From: Struthio camelus
Lineage: Eukaryota > Chordata > Aves > Struthioniformes > Struthionidae
DNA: 64,000 nt
Direction: 5' to 3'
Assembly (NCBI RefSeq): GCF_040807025.1
Contig: NC_090942.1
Coordinates: 203,662,747 to 203,726,746 of the forward strand
In this document: positions 25,601 through 39,700 of the stretch, one piece after another
Numbering within the stretch: the stretch's first letter is position 1
How the letters are laid out: each line of letters starts with the position of its first letter
Made by a program: the position numbers and the translations under genes
The notes under the pieces: generated by a model
Databases searched by the model: none
What the model saw: only the letters and a program-made list of their open reading frames with translations
Told to the model about the DNA's origin: nothing

Positions 25601-28600
25601 ATACGTTAAAAAGGGTATTTTGGTTTCAAGGTTTGTTTCCCCTAGTATTTTTCTCTTTCAGAAGTTAACTGTGCAGCTAATCCAACTAGTTACCAGTTGG
25701 ATGCAATTGAAAATAAAATGTATAGAGAAATGATTATGTTTTAACAGAGCTTTTATTTATATTGTTGAAATAATTTAACTAAATGTGTTTGGGAGGGGAA
25801 AAGCTACCCTATGTTTATTTTTCAGCAAGTCTTACGTGGAAAAAATAGCATTATGATCCTAAGAGAAGTCTTAAAATCCATACTTGATGATTGCAATAAG
25901 TAGCTGTGCTGACTGCAGTATTAGGTAGGAGTTTTGAACGTGGAAGGCTTTACCAGCAGCAGCAGTGATGTAACAGGCCACCGAAGTGAGAGAAGATCAC
26001 GGTTGGCCTTGTATAATGTAAGGGTGTTGCCAAGGAAGTGATGCATTCGTTTTTGTGCATGTCTTCAGTGTTTACCTCTGCTGGAGGAGCATCTATATAA
26101 TCTTGATTGAACTTGTTGACTAACTTTAGCAAGACTCCGTAGCCTAGGCATAGTTAGCATAATACGGATGACTGTCATTATTGCTGTTTTTAGAAGGAGC
26201 AGTATGTCTGACTGGCTGGCATCTGTTTCTCTCCTTAAGACATAACCTTCAGTAGACAGTTCAGTTTTCAAAATGTAGGTAAGACCTAGCTAAGTGTCAG
26301 TTTTAGTGCGTTAATTCATGGCTTGTGACGGTTGTGAACTGAGATGCAATCTTGACATTTACTGTGTTTTTGGAGTTGTAGAAACCCTTCCACTTCAGGC
26401 TGAATAGGAGTTAGAGTAAGCTTTTTTTGGTGTGTGCTCTTTTGGATTGAGAGCCATGTGACAGTTGTAAGAACACCCGATTTCCCGTGTATTATTAACT
26501 ATCTCGCTTCCTGAAAGGTACATCGAAAAATCAGAGAAGATACAGATATGGCCCAAGATTCGTTACAGTGTCTGGCACAGCTGGCCTCTTTGCATGGGCC
26601 GGTCTTTCCTGATGAAGGTTCACAAGTCGATTACCTGGCACACTTCATTGAGGGATTACTGAATACTATCAATGGGTATGTACGCCTGCTCTCTAAATTT
26701 AGACGGCATCTTTTAATCTTTGGTTTGGAGCGTAGTGTGTGTGTGTGTGTGTGTGTGGAGAACTAGTGTGGCTTGCTTATTTCTGGGTATAATTTGTGCT
26801 TGCTTTGGATTATTGCAATTAAAAGAAATGCAGTTTAAAGTAGGTGTTTCTTAAGTAACAGGAAGCAGATTTATTGGCTGAAAATGTATCAGCAAAATCA
26901 ACTATCTTTTAGCATTTTTCTTAATTAGAGAAAAGTAACTGTCCTTTCTATCTATAGAATTGAAATAGAAGACTCTGAAGCAGTGGGAATTTCCAGTATT
27001 ATCAGCAACCTGATAACCGTATTTCCTCGCAATATTTTAACTGCCATTCCAAATGAACTTTTCTCTTCATTTGTTAACTGCCTCGCACACCTCACTTGTT
27101 CTTTTGGGAGAAGTGCTGCCTTGGAAGAGGTGGTGAGTATCCATTCTCAAATAGTAGGTAACTTTTTTATTTCCCTCTGTTTGCGTTAGTGACATGAGAA
27201 TTTGGCCGTTTTGCTAATAACCGCATAATATATTGTTTTGAAATTCTGTCATTGTTTTAGATATTACTGAAATCACATCTGAGAGGATTTTGGTTTTGTT
27301 CAGGGCAACGTAAAGAACAATTACACAGTCTCAGATTGTACAAAGTTTTGTTTTGATTTAAGGCACCTGTCTTGTATTTGCTTCATTCTTAAAGGAATGG
27401 ATTCATTTTAAAAACAAAAACAAGACTTAAATATTGCTGACTTGCTCCTGCAGGACTTCTCTGAGAAGTGTAGATGATTAACAAGCGACAGTTCTGAAAG
27501 CTTAGAGCGGCAATATGAGCAAATGGACGGACTGAAACCTGCTGCTGTCAGGGCTTACAAGTCAGGAACTTCTGTTTTAAGTGGATGTAGCTGTTAAGAT
27601 CTTCTGTTGTTAACCCCACACTACTAAGCTGTTTAAATCGTCCCTTCGTCACTAGCACAGGTCAAAAGATAATTCTGTGTGCTTATCTGGCACAGGAGTT
27701 CACAGGGCTTCTGCTTACTTTGAAACTTTAGTTGTAACATTCAGGAGCAATTAGGATGTTCTGCATCTTCTGTTTACGAAATTGCATTAAAAACAAAAGC
27801 TTATAAGGATACAAAACTTTTTAAAAAAGCCCCTAAGTATTAAGACAAATAATCTTGCATTGGAGCTATTTATATGCAGTAGTTATTGATTAAAATGTAG
27901 TGATTATGGCTATCAAGATATTAGCTAATCTTCCCCTATTGTCATTGGTAAATATGAGAGTTTACTGGTTAAGCTACATTGACTGGGCTTTAATGCTTGA
28001 GGTTGAAAATACTTACAGAACTATTTAGTTATAAAGTTGACGGACGTGTGGGGACAACACAGATGTGTCGATTAGTGTTTGTTGCAGAGCATTAGAACTT
28101 ATGTCTTTGCTGCAAGGTTAAAATATATTTCGCTTGGCCCAATGTTGGCTTAACATTTCAGAGTGTTCTTATCTTACTTAAGAAGTAGATTACATTTAAA
28201 ATCTTAAAATGTACCAGCGTTTCAAACTTTATTGTTCATAATTTGTTCTGTTTTAGAGATTGTCTAGTAGAACTCGGAAAAGAATGATATTATTGTTGCT
28301 GGTGTTTGCCGACAGATTTGTGAACGTTCACGAAGCCTTTATGTGAACTTTTGTGAAGCCTTATGTGAAGCCTTTATGTGACGATTCAGCAGAATCATAG
28401 ATACCAATCATTTAAGTTAAAGAGACTGGAGAGCGTGCATTGCTTCCTCTGTTAGCCTCTTCCTACATGAAAGCTGGAATACGCAACCGCACTGAACTTC
28501 AGGAGCGCTCAGTATACCTTTCAGCAAAAGCTGAGAGGTCCTCAAAGAGTTTGTTTTGGAAATGGCTGACTAGTTACGCTTAACGAACTATGGCTGCCTA

Positions 28601-31600
28601 CGCTTCTTTAGCAGAAAACTATGGTAGTACAGAAAGTCTTTGCAGTATTATACTTAAATGTTCTCCGATTCAGCAACATCAAAAAGAGAAAATGCAAGAT
28701 TTTTCTTTTATGAGAGAATTTGTTCGCTGTCCTTGAACGCGTAAATCATTCTGTAGTAAAAGAAACATTATGCTTTCACCCCGTTCCTTGTGTCCTGGCT
28801 CTTATAGATGTATAGGATGTTTCGCAGCTTCACGCTGTTTCTCTGATTTCCAGGATCTTACAGAATTCTGTGGCTGTGGACCTTCAGAAAAATAATTCTT
28901 ATACCTTGACAATGTATCGGCAATAAGGCCTGCTATTGCTTATGGTCCGCATGATACAGTGCTGTGCCTAGTAGAAATACTGCTTTGGGACCCTGAAGGC
29001 ACTCTCTGGCTTGGGAAAGTCCCAACCCTGGTTAACGTGTTGCCTAGGCTTCTTGCATAGATTGCTTGCAGTGATGCATTCTCTGAGCTCGCACACTTTT
29101 TGTAATTAAGAACTTGTGCTGAAAGAGGAAATGCCGCGTGTGGTGGGCTCGCTGGAGTACCGAGATAAATATTCCGGGAACTTTTCAGAATGCTGGACCG
29201 CGGCCGAACGCAGGCAGACGTACTCTGTGAGCTTTGCTGGTGCGAAAAGCTATTTCCCTGTTTTTCTGCCACCTTATGTGCCAGCAGAGCAGCTCATGTG
29301 AACGTTGCAGAAACCCTATCAGGCACAAGGAATCGGCTTAGCCAGAGGCCTCCTATTGAAACTGTCAAAATCAGGAGATCCCAAACCGTCATGTGCAGAC
29401 CGCTTCGAAGCAGTGCATGGCTTGGCACAGAATTGCAAGCTGTTGCTCATGGTACTTGCTGCTGTTGCTAATATTGATGTTCAACCAACAAAGAAAAAAA
29501 AAAAGAAGGAGGGGCCAAATCCAAACCAAAAAAAGCTCACGTTCAGATGTTTGTTTTATGCTAAGCTGGCTGTTGGGGTTGAGGAGGTTGCCTGAGGGAA
29601 GGTTGAACGTTTGCCTGAACAGCTTTCCTGGCTGGATAGTGGCAGGCGGTAAGCATCAGCAGTGCTGGGGGGTACTGTGTGGCACGAGTTGGATCAGTCA
29701 TCTCTTCCTTTGATAGTGCTGGATCTGGGAGAAGATGCTTGTCCAGCTATGCTTTCCTTAGCTCAAGACAGTTGTTACGCAGAAGTAGAAATCAAATAGT
29801 CCAGCGGAATGAGTGGTGGGTATAAACAGGATGTTGAATGGAAAGTCAAATGGAAATAGAAATGCTGTCAAAGATTTCTTTTGCTCAGAATGAATATTAA
29901 TGCATTGTTCCTGTTTTGTGGTATTTAAAAAAAAAAAACATGATGGGAGAGGTCATTCTGAGTTTGGTCCCTTTCTCTACTTTGCTTCTAACTGCTGCCA
30001 ATTTGATGCTGCTTGACAAAGTTCAGAAGTGTTCTTTATTCAAAAGGGCAACAGACTATGAAGAAAGAAGTAGCTAGTTTTATTTTCCTTTCCCATTTTA
30101 GGGAAATTAGGCTTTTAATTACAGGTTGTATCTGGCCTCTGCTGAAGCTGAGAGTTCTGAACTGGGAAGTGTTGTTTCTGTTGGATGCATCAAAACTTTT
30201 CAGCTCCCCATGCTGCGGCATGTTATTTACAATTTGTCTGTGTGACATCTTTGGTCCTGCCATACCCTGTCATCCAGATCACTGGTCTGAAGCAAGGATT
30301 GGGAATTTTTACTAAGGTTTCTTTGTGACTCAATTTGTTTGATACGGACGAAGTCTTTCTGCTAGTTGTGCACCTACGTTATGGAGGCATCGTGCTTCCC
30401 TAGCTTCCTTATGAGAATACCATAAAGTGCCAAAAACTTCTTTTTTCATGGCATTATCTATTGCATTATCTTCTTGCCTGTAACTCAGGAGTTTTGTTTT
30501 TCAGACATGTTACTACTTTTTGCAACTTATGTACCAAACAGTTATAGAAAGACATGACTAATGAAAACATGTTGCTTCAGTTAAAATCCACTTAGCAATT
30601 GGAAGTGCTGGCTTATTCCATGGAGTTATGCCTTTTTATTTTGTCCACAGGACTGAGTTGTTGTGTCTCATCATCTGGATTGGCTACCTGTAGTAGGGTT
30701 TCTTGAATACATGCAATCTTATAACGCTGTCCTGCAGAAGAGAGGAGAGAATTGTCATCTTGTCTATCTCTTTATTTCAAAAATAGTGGAAGGCATATAA
30801 ATCCTTAGGCACATGGTTTTGCACTTCTCTACCTAATTAAATACAAATAGCTCAATTCTTTTTTTGTTACTAATAAGAGCTGAGGTGCTTTGACATCTGT
30901 GGGGGGGGGGGGGGACACCCAACAGTTTGCATGTTTAGGTAGTATGAAACTTTCAGAAGTTTTAGAAACTTTGGTAGTTTCTGAATGCTTAGCAAGCATG
31001 AAAATTACCCTGACCTTTTTCCATTTATTGTTTCAGTTCATCCAGATTTTTTTCTTGGCTGTCCTTACACAGATTTTGTGACTGGTTGTTGTTGTTTTTG
31101 TTTTAATTACTTCAACATTAAGAAGAATACTTGTTAAAGAATAATGAATATAAGTGTTTTACTCTGATTTAGTTTAGGAATAACATTTTTGTTTTATTTC
31201 TTCCATGTCTTACAGCTTGACAAAGATGATATGGTATATATGGAAGCATATGATAAGTTGCTGGAGTCTTGGCTTACTTTGGTGCAAGATGACAAACATT
31301 TCCATAAAGGTTTCTTTACCCGACATGCTGTTCAGGTTTTTAATTCTTATATTCAGTGCCATCTAGCTGCTCCTGATGGTACAAGGAATTTGGTAAGCCC
31401 TTGTTCTAGTGGTTCTTAATGACATATGGTAACTAAGCCATGTCTTTTGGTGTGTACCATTTTATGTTAGCTCGAGGGAGCTAATACAGAATTATTATTT
31501 ATGGTTTTGATTGGAAATGAAAAACTTGCTGAATTTGTTACAAAAAAGTCATTTTTTTCAGTCTATTTATCTCATTCTGAAGAGGAAATAAAGGAAATAC

Positions 31601-34600
31601 AAAAGTGGGAATCACTTCAAAAGAAGATACTAATTAAAAACAAACCCGTTACTCCAAAATTGGCCTGCAGCCTATTGATCTCCCTGGAGATGGAATGACT
31701 AAACTTCCCCGGATTAGTGTCTTCCAGACTGAAGTGGGAAGCCTTTTAGTGCTGTTGTTGCCTCTCTTGCCATACATTATCCTCAAAATATAATTTAATT
31801 GGCTATTTTGAAATATAATAGACATGTATAAATATCTGAGAAAACGTAGTATGGCTGTGCACAGACTAGGAGAAAACTTACAATACGGCATGGCTCTTCT
31901 GGATAAAATGGTACGTGAATTCTCTATCGAATTTTTGAGGTGACTGTTTTGGGGAAAAACTGAAAGTATATGACTTCAAGAGAGAAACAAAACAAGTCTC
32001 TTTGCCGGAAGTCTGCATATTACTAAAAGAGATTATAGTATAGAAAGCTGGATGTAAATGTCGAATGAATTAATTATTGCATAGATTTGATTCAGTGACC
32101 ATATCAAAATTAGTCTCCTTAATTTTGATGCTGATAGATACCTCATTCTGAAAAGTCCCATATAAAACCTAATTCTGATATCTTGATATGTAACAGATGG
32201 TAATAACAGTGCCAAAACAGAGGGAAGTATTTCACAGGAGAACTTTGAATTCATGTCAGGCGATCTTGACATAACTTGTATATACAGGTTAATTCATGTC
32301 ATTCTGTGAGATAAGTCGTTTAGCCCATGGGTAACCTTTTAAAAGCCACAGCTGGCGTTTTAGAATGCTTCTTGTTGGATATCAAAGCGGTCGCTAGAAC
32401 TTGCAGTCTCCGCTTTGCGAGCAGGGACTCACTCTGCGGTAAACAGCTGCAACTTTGAAGTTGCCAAAAGAGAATGATTTGCTGGGTTAGATAAAGAAAA
32501 GATGGGTTAAAAGCACTTTGGATAAGGAATTGTGTGTGGAGTCAGTTTTCCAGAGCCTTTGGAGAAACAATGCAAAACAATAGCGTTCTCTGTTGCTTTT
32601 ATTCTACTTTGTCGGTTGTGGAAACTTTAATTCTTTAAATTTTTTTTTTAACTTTTTTTAACATTGATATGTAATTTCAACATAAAATGGTTGATTGCCT
32701 CAAGGAAATGAGGTCCGATTATTATACAGGTGGTTCTATGATCTAACCAAGATAAGCTTTGAAAAACCAAAGCGTGCGTCTTTCTGCATTCAGCAAGAAA
32801 TAAATTTTAAAAAATTTATTTTTTTTAAATTTGCCTTCTATTTTTCTGAGATTATAGCATTTACTTTTTAAAGCTTTTTCTCTGTGGACAATGTATTATG
32901 GACAATTTTTAATGAAAGAGGTGACTTTCATTTCGTCATGAAAAATACTACCTCTTTTGTGATTCATATAAGATCTCAGAGAACTGAGAAAAGTATCTTT
33001 GTATGACTACAAGGATAGGCCGGGAAAAAGCAAATAAGTTTCAGTGTTTAAAATGGTTCTTGGCTTGATATGTGTGTGATCTGAAATGCAGATGTGTTTC
33101 AGCAATCTTCTGACCACTGGGTTCGCAGACCAGCTCTGTGAGCCGGAGATATTCAGTATTTTATATTGCACCTCTAGCAGCGGATGCTTTTGACAGAGCT
33201 GAATTATACATCCAGTGGCGCACAAAAGCTGTTCTGCTATTGTCCAGCCTGTACTTATGCTATTAATAACAAGTATCAATTTTCATAACTCTTATCCTTG
33301 ACTCTTTTCACTAACAGTGAATCTTTGGATTTGAGAAAGCTGTTGGAAACAGTAGCAAATATACAATGAGTTCAATTTGGCATTTTGCTAATATGCTTGT
33401 GAAATGCTGATCTCAAAATAATATGAGGCCAAGTCTGTTGCTCTGTTTTAGCTCTTCTGTATCTAATCTAGTATGAGCCTGTTGTCCATCAAGTCAAAAT
33501 AAAATAAAAGAAAAAGCTTGAAAGAAAACAGTGAAAAGATGTGCTGAAATGTGATGATGATATTTAGGAAGTGTAACATTAACTGGTTACTTCTAATTTT
33601 GTTAAAATAACAACAGACTGCCAATGGCGTGGCCTCTCGGGAAGAAGAAGAGATAAGCGAGTTGCAGGAGGATGACAGAGACCAGTTCTGCGACCAGCTG
33701 GCCAGCGTGGGCATGCTGGGGAGAATCGCTGCAGAGCACTGTATACCTCTTCTGACCAGGTACAGAGCAATATCTGTGAATGCGGATGAGTGAAGCTGCC
33801 AAATATGAGAAGCCTGATTTTGCAAAAACAATTTAAGGACTATGCAAAGTTATTTTATTGTTATTTGTCCACAGTTTATTAGAAGACCGAGTGACAAGGC
33901 TCCATGGTCAGTTGCAAAGACATCAGCAACAGCTACTTGCCTCACCAGCGTCAGGCTCAATTGACAACAAAGTGCTTGATGACCTGTATGAGGATATTCA
34001 TTGGCTTATTTTAGTCACAGGTTAGTGAACAGTGTTAAGCGGTGCCTATTCTGGTATTCTTACTGAAACTGAAACACCTCATGAAAAAAAATCCCAGCAT
34101 GTCCGCTACTGTCAATTGACTGTGTGTATTTAATCCCATATGATGCTTTCATCTTATATGTGCTGTTCACAAAAAATCTTTGTCTTCCTTTCGTCTGCCA
34201 TGAGTAATATGAGGGTGATCTTTAAGATTAATTAAATCTTTACATAAGGGATGTCCTTTGAAAATGCCTGTGACTAATTTCATCATTCATTTTCTGAGAT
34301 GTGTTATTAGTCAGTCTATTCAAGTAATTAGTCTGTTCATGATCTTTTCAGATTGAGCGAGTTCCAGAATCAATCAGTGCTGATGATCCGTGTACCTGTA
34401 TCTTGTTACATTTCACGGAACTTGATTATACACTTTTTTTTTTTTTTTACTTTTTAGCTGGAACTCTCTTACATCTGTCTGTAAAGCATAATAATAACTA
34501 AAACAATGTCTGTATTTTGTTAGGAGAAAAGTATCCTCCATTATGAAGTATATTTCATATAACTTTATAATAGCAAGTTTTTTTGGTGTCTGAAAGCCTC

Positions 34601-36735
34601 TAACAGATGTGAAATGCTAGTAGAACAGAAATCCTGAATGAGATGGACTCAGTGGGGAAGCTGTAAAATCAGGCCATTTTTTATCGCATGACCCAAGGAG
34701 AAAAAAATTGGCTACAAAATGTTGTATAAAATTATTTTTATCCTATAGAAGAATCAGCTGTAGTACTTTCACGTGAAGCAAAGCTGCTCTTTGTTTTTGT
34801 TGTAATTTGGTGGCTTGTTTTTCAGTCTTTGTTTCTTGTCGATTTAGCTTTGCCTCTACAGAATGGCTTTAAGTGTTGGAGGTTAGATATACTTGTGTCA
34901 ACGGTGTTAGTCAGGGTTTGTACAAACATTTGATTCTAGTGCCACGTCTACGGTTAAGTTAATGGATTCTTTAATCAAAAAACCATAAGTTAACCTAGGG
35001 TAGAAATTTGTGATCACTCTTTCTTTTTTTTAATGTAAGGCTACCTCTTGGCTAATGATACTCAGGGAGAGACTCCGCTAATACCTCCAGAAGTAATGGA
35101 ATATTCCATTAAGCATTCAGCTGAGGTTGATATCAATACAACGCTTCAAATTCTGGGATCTCCAGGAGAAAAGGCCTCTTCCATCCCAGGGTACGACAGA
35201 ACAGATTCTGTAATTAGGTAAGGCTGCATCGCACACTGAAGTATGTCAAATGTTTTTTTTTTCAGAGAGAAAGTTGGAGTGTGGGTGGACTTGTAATATG
35301 TAAACATTGAACATGGGAAAATAAATGTGTCTTTTAACTGGTTTTAAAGTAAGGGGAAATAATTTGTAAGAGCGGTTTTATATAGACCTATTAAGGCAAT
35401 GCTATGAGAGAAGTTAAGAAAAGACTGAAAAGCTGAAGCCATTTTCTTAGGGTAAAAAAAGGTAGAATGACTACAAATGAACTTTCAAGTCAAAGTCATC
35501 CAGGGGATCCCCTCATCAGGAGGACTGAGGGGAAGAATGGGAGTAAAGCATCAACACAGTTACAGCTCAGAGTCAGGATGGCAAGGTTAAAATGACTGAT
35601 GACCAAATAGGCATACTGAAGGACATGATGCAAAGTCTTGGAAGTAAATACAGAAATATTGCTTAAATTACTGAAAACTTGTTTTTAAAGCAACACAGAT
35701 CAAAATCTTTAGATAACATGCTATAGGCTCTATAATGAATTCTGCGCATGTACAGCCTAAGCAAATGGTTTCCAAAGCATAAGTGAGCTTGTCTACTTTG
35801 GACATGAGTTGCTGCCTCAGTAGCAGTAGCAGCTCAGTTTGCCCTCAGTACTGTTGTCACTTCTGTACATATTTCAATATTAGCCTGTTTAAGGAATAAC
35901 ATAAGGGATTTCCATTCTCTTTTTGCAAGATGTTGATACCCACAAAGGAGTCCTGAGGTTGGAGGACTCAAATGGAGAAGACCATGTTTCATTTCTAACA
36001 GACGTGGAAGATTTTTCGCTCAAGATTAGTTGTGTGCTTACTCTTTATTCTTCTGCAAGGGGCTGGAAAAATGGTTCTTCATTCGCAAAGATGAGCTTCG
36101 TGGGTTAACACATTTAGAAGCTTGAACACTGCTCACTCATACTAATCCTGTCAGCTACAAGAAGAGGTCAATAGAATTTCTTGATGCAGTGTCTCAACGG
36201 AGATGGGAATAAAATCAGATCTAAGTAAAGAGGGATTTGAGGCTCTCTCCAGTAGTACCTCTGAAACGTCTTCAAGAGATAGACCACTGTCAGTTCCTAA
36301 ATTCATTGAGGACTGTCATGTTCTTATCAAATTTATAAATGAGTATAGTATAAAGGCTAATTTTTAATACAATATTGTGGACTGATTATATTAATGCAAT
36401 CATCTGGTGATCATCTGCTTCAGATTGTTTGTGGTAATGAAAGCAGTAAGAAACAACTGGTCATTTTTGTATTTGTTCTTTAGTATGTATCACACTGCAC
36501 ACTTAGCCCAAACTTTAACTAAGGTGGTTGTTGCAAGAAAGGGAGAACATTTTTCAAAGAAAGCTTTTCAAGCACACCAGGTAGTGATCCAGTTGAAAAA
36601 CTTCCCATTTGTCATCGTTCCTATGATGTCAGAATGCTAGTGAGGATTCTCTTGTTACAGTAATTTCACAGTCGAAGATAATCACCTTATCTTTTAATGC
36701 ATATTGAGACTGTGTATTTGCCAGTCTGCCAGTCT

Positions 36736-36778
<43 letters not shown>

Positions 36779-39700
36779 ATTTAGAGAGAGGACAAACTCA
36801 GATGCTCTTTAGTCCACTAAAGTAGGATGAAATATTTTTTGTTTCTTCCATCATATTTCATGCTGGAATGAGTGTTTAGTACAGAGTTGCTTCCTCAAAA
36901 AATACTTACAGCATCTTAATTGTATTTTAAATCTGCAGGTTGTTATCTGCTATTTTAAGAGTGTCAGAAGTAGAATCTCGAGCAATAAGGGCAAATCTCA
37001 CACACCTTCTGAGCCCCCAGATGGGCAAAGATATTGTATGGTTCCTCAAGCGCTGGGCAAAGACATACCTCTTAGTCGACGAAAAGCTGTATGATCAGGT
37101 AAGGATATAACTGTATGAATGAACTGGTATTAGTGGTAATGTTATCCTATGAATGCAGATGTCAGTGTAGCTATTTTAAGCTTCAATTATAAAGTATTTT
37201 TAATATGAAATGTGTTTTGGTTTATTTTGGAATTTGTATGAAAGTGCATGTTCTCTTCTTATTTTCTTTTTTCTTTTTTTTTTCTTTTAAGTAGAAATGT
37301 AACTTGCTGGGGACCCTACTTGTACATCTTGGTGTAGACGTGATTTTTGTGGCCATTGGCCTAGCAAAATGGCTTAGCATTCTCCTAGGCTGTTTAGTGG
37401 GTAAAACTCACCCACCACAGCAATTTTATAAGCTACTTCTCACTGTCTATCAGATCTTACAGTTCATCTCTAGTACAGTGGTCGTTCTTGATGGATGATG
37501 ATGGTTAGTCAATAATCTGGTCGTGGTTTTGAACTGAGTATTTAACACTATTGCAAGGAGGTGTATATTAGCTAATGTCATGCTCCTTTCTCTCCTCCCC
37601 CCATTTTCTTATAGTCTCATTGTGTATTAGCGTGACTTGTGTTATGCGTTCTTTGTAAGGAGCAACTTTTTTGTGTGTTTGGACAGCACTAACAAGTGCC
37701 TTGATCCTGATTTTGCTTATAGAACTAACTATAATCCATCTAGCTAACAGAGGCCACTCGTCCTCAGGAGGTCATGCAGACTCTTAACTTTTGAGAAAGA
37801 AGCCTCCTCCCGTTTGTTTCTACTGCTGAAGTGACTAAGAATACTAACGCTTCAGGAGGCCTTTCCTTAAGAAAATTGAGGCTATCAAAGGCTTGTGATT
37901 ACTTTGAAACATGTTACTCAGCTTCTACTTACAGCAGAGCAAAGAATTTGTAAAGGTACCAGTTGGGGAAGAACTGGAGAGCATTTAAGAGAGAGCATGA
38001 GAAACAATGCAAAGCGACAAAACAGAGTATCTAGGCAATGTATACATTTAACTTGTGTTTAGCGATGGCATGTGAATATGACTGGACACCTCTATTTAAA
38101 TCTTATGCTCAGTCATGAAAATATTACGAGTTTAAAGTTAGGGATGTTTGTGGTGTGCTGACATGGAGCCTCTGCACAATTATTAAAAATCCTTGGGTTT
38201 CACTCTTAAGAAACTTTTTTTAAAGAGAGGAGAACATTAAGTTTCAAGGAAACATTTTAAATGTCAGGACCGGAATGTGCCATCTTTCCAAAAAGATACG
38301 TGGATTGAAGGAACAATTCAGAAAGCAGATGCAGAACAAATTCTCTGTGATGAAAATAAATTCTCACAAGATGGACCTTGGAGATTAAGAGCTAGTTTTA
38401 GTTCTAATAATTTTTATTATTTAATTTTGAAGAATTTCTTCTTCTTCATAAATCCATGGAAGCACTTTTGAGAGATGAAGTTGGGATCTTGAAAGTTTAA
38501 AAGCTGTAATAATTAAATTAGTATTAAAAGCTAGACATACAGAAACTACTCAAACCTGATTTTATAATGACATTTAAGCTCTTCTTTCTCGAGTGTTGTG
38601 CTTAAAATTGAAAGATAAGCTTGGCAAAGATTTCTATTCCAGGTATTCTTTGCCTTTGTCTGTGTAACTTTTGTGTATTTTAAGTAGAGAAGTGAGAGCC
38701 TGAAAAGAATTTGCTGACTGATTACCATACACTTGAGTTCTTTTGTAAAACTCACTCATTTTAATGCTTTTCTTATAGATAAGTCTGCCATTTAGTACAG
38801 CATTTGGTGCTGATACAGAGGGTTCCCAGTGGATTGTGGGTTACCTTTTAGAAAAAGTGATCAGTAACCTGGCAGTGTGGAGTTCAGAGCAGGACCTTGC
38901 AAATGATACTGTACAACTGCTAGTAACGTTAGTGGAAAGGAGAGAGCGGTAAGTTGCTATTCCTCTGGAAGTCAAAAAATTTCTTTTGCTTCCTTTAAAA
39001 TTTTTTGGCCAAAGTAATCGAGATACGGGGCATTTCCTATTCATGTCTCTAAGTCAAATGACTTTAGTAACATGCTGTAACTGGGGGAAAAAAAATGGTG
39101 TGACAAAGTGAGGAGTGAGACCTAGAGCTGACAAAACGTAACGTAATTTGTATTATTGTTTAGAAGTGCACTCTCCTTCCCTACCTCGGTGCCTCACTCT
39201 TAAGTAGTGAGGAAGGAACACTCTCCTGGTCTCCGCTCTTATTATGAGGATTTTTGTGTTGTTGTTTATATGTGCTGAACAAGTTGTTCAAGATGGAAAG
39301 GTCAAAAACCAGCACAAGCCAGTATAAAATTTGTTTTGTAAATGTTTGAAACAATCTAGAATGTGGCAGATTTAGACAAATTTCAAAGTTTTCTTTGGTA
39401 TTAGAAATTGTGAAGCAGGAAATTCTTGAATGTTTTACTTTTGTGAATTGACATGCAATTAAAAATGTAAACATGGATGCTTGAGGGATTTTCATAAGAG
39501 AAAAAAATTAGTTTCTGAAACCCACAGGAGCTACTTCAGGAATAAACTGCTTCCTTTATCATGACTAAGCTTTTAATCCATGTAATATGTCTATTAGCTG
39601 TGTGTTTATATGTGGATAAAACTAGAGTAATTCCCTTTTCTCCCAAATGAATTGAGCCATTGTCTGAGTATATATTTTAGAAGTCTTGGAGGTAAGGCAT

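Larger units (their letters stand above)
27133..31215 (+). other. XPO4: XPO4 intron, 4.1 kb
   Basis: U2-type (GTGAGT...CTTACAG). It holds a three-copy short repeat at 28332-28381, a possible CR1 scrap at about 28388-28435, a CpG-richer patch at about 29120-29230 with a 61-codon open frame, and a run of 14 G at 30901-30914. No exon or gene could be supported. Confidence 0.85.

Noticed and set aside
37304..37498. Hydrophobic 64-codon frame in an XPO4 intron
   Set aside because: No exon boundaries, no homology recognised, and hydrophobicity comes from T-rich sequence.
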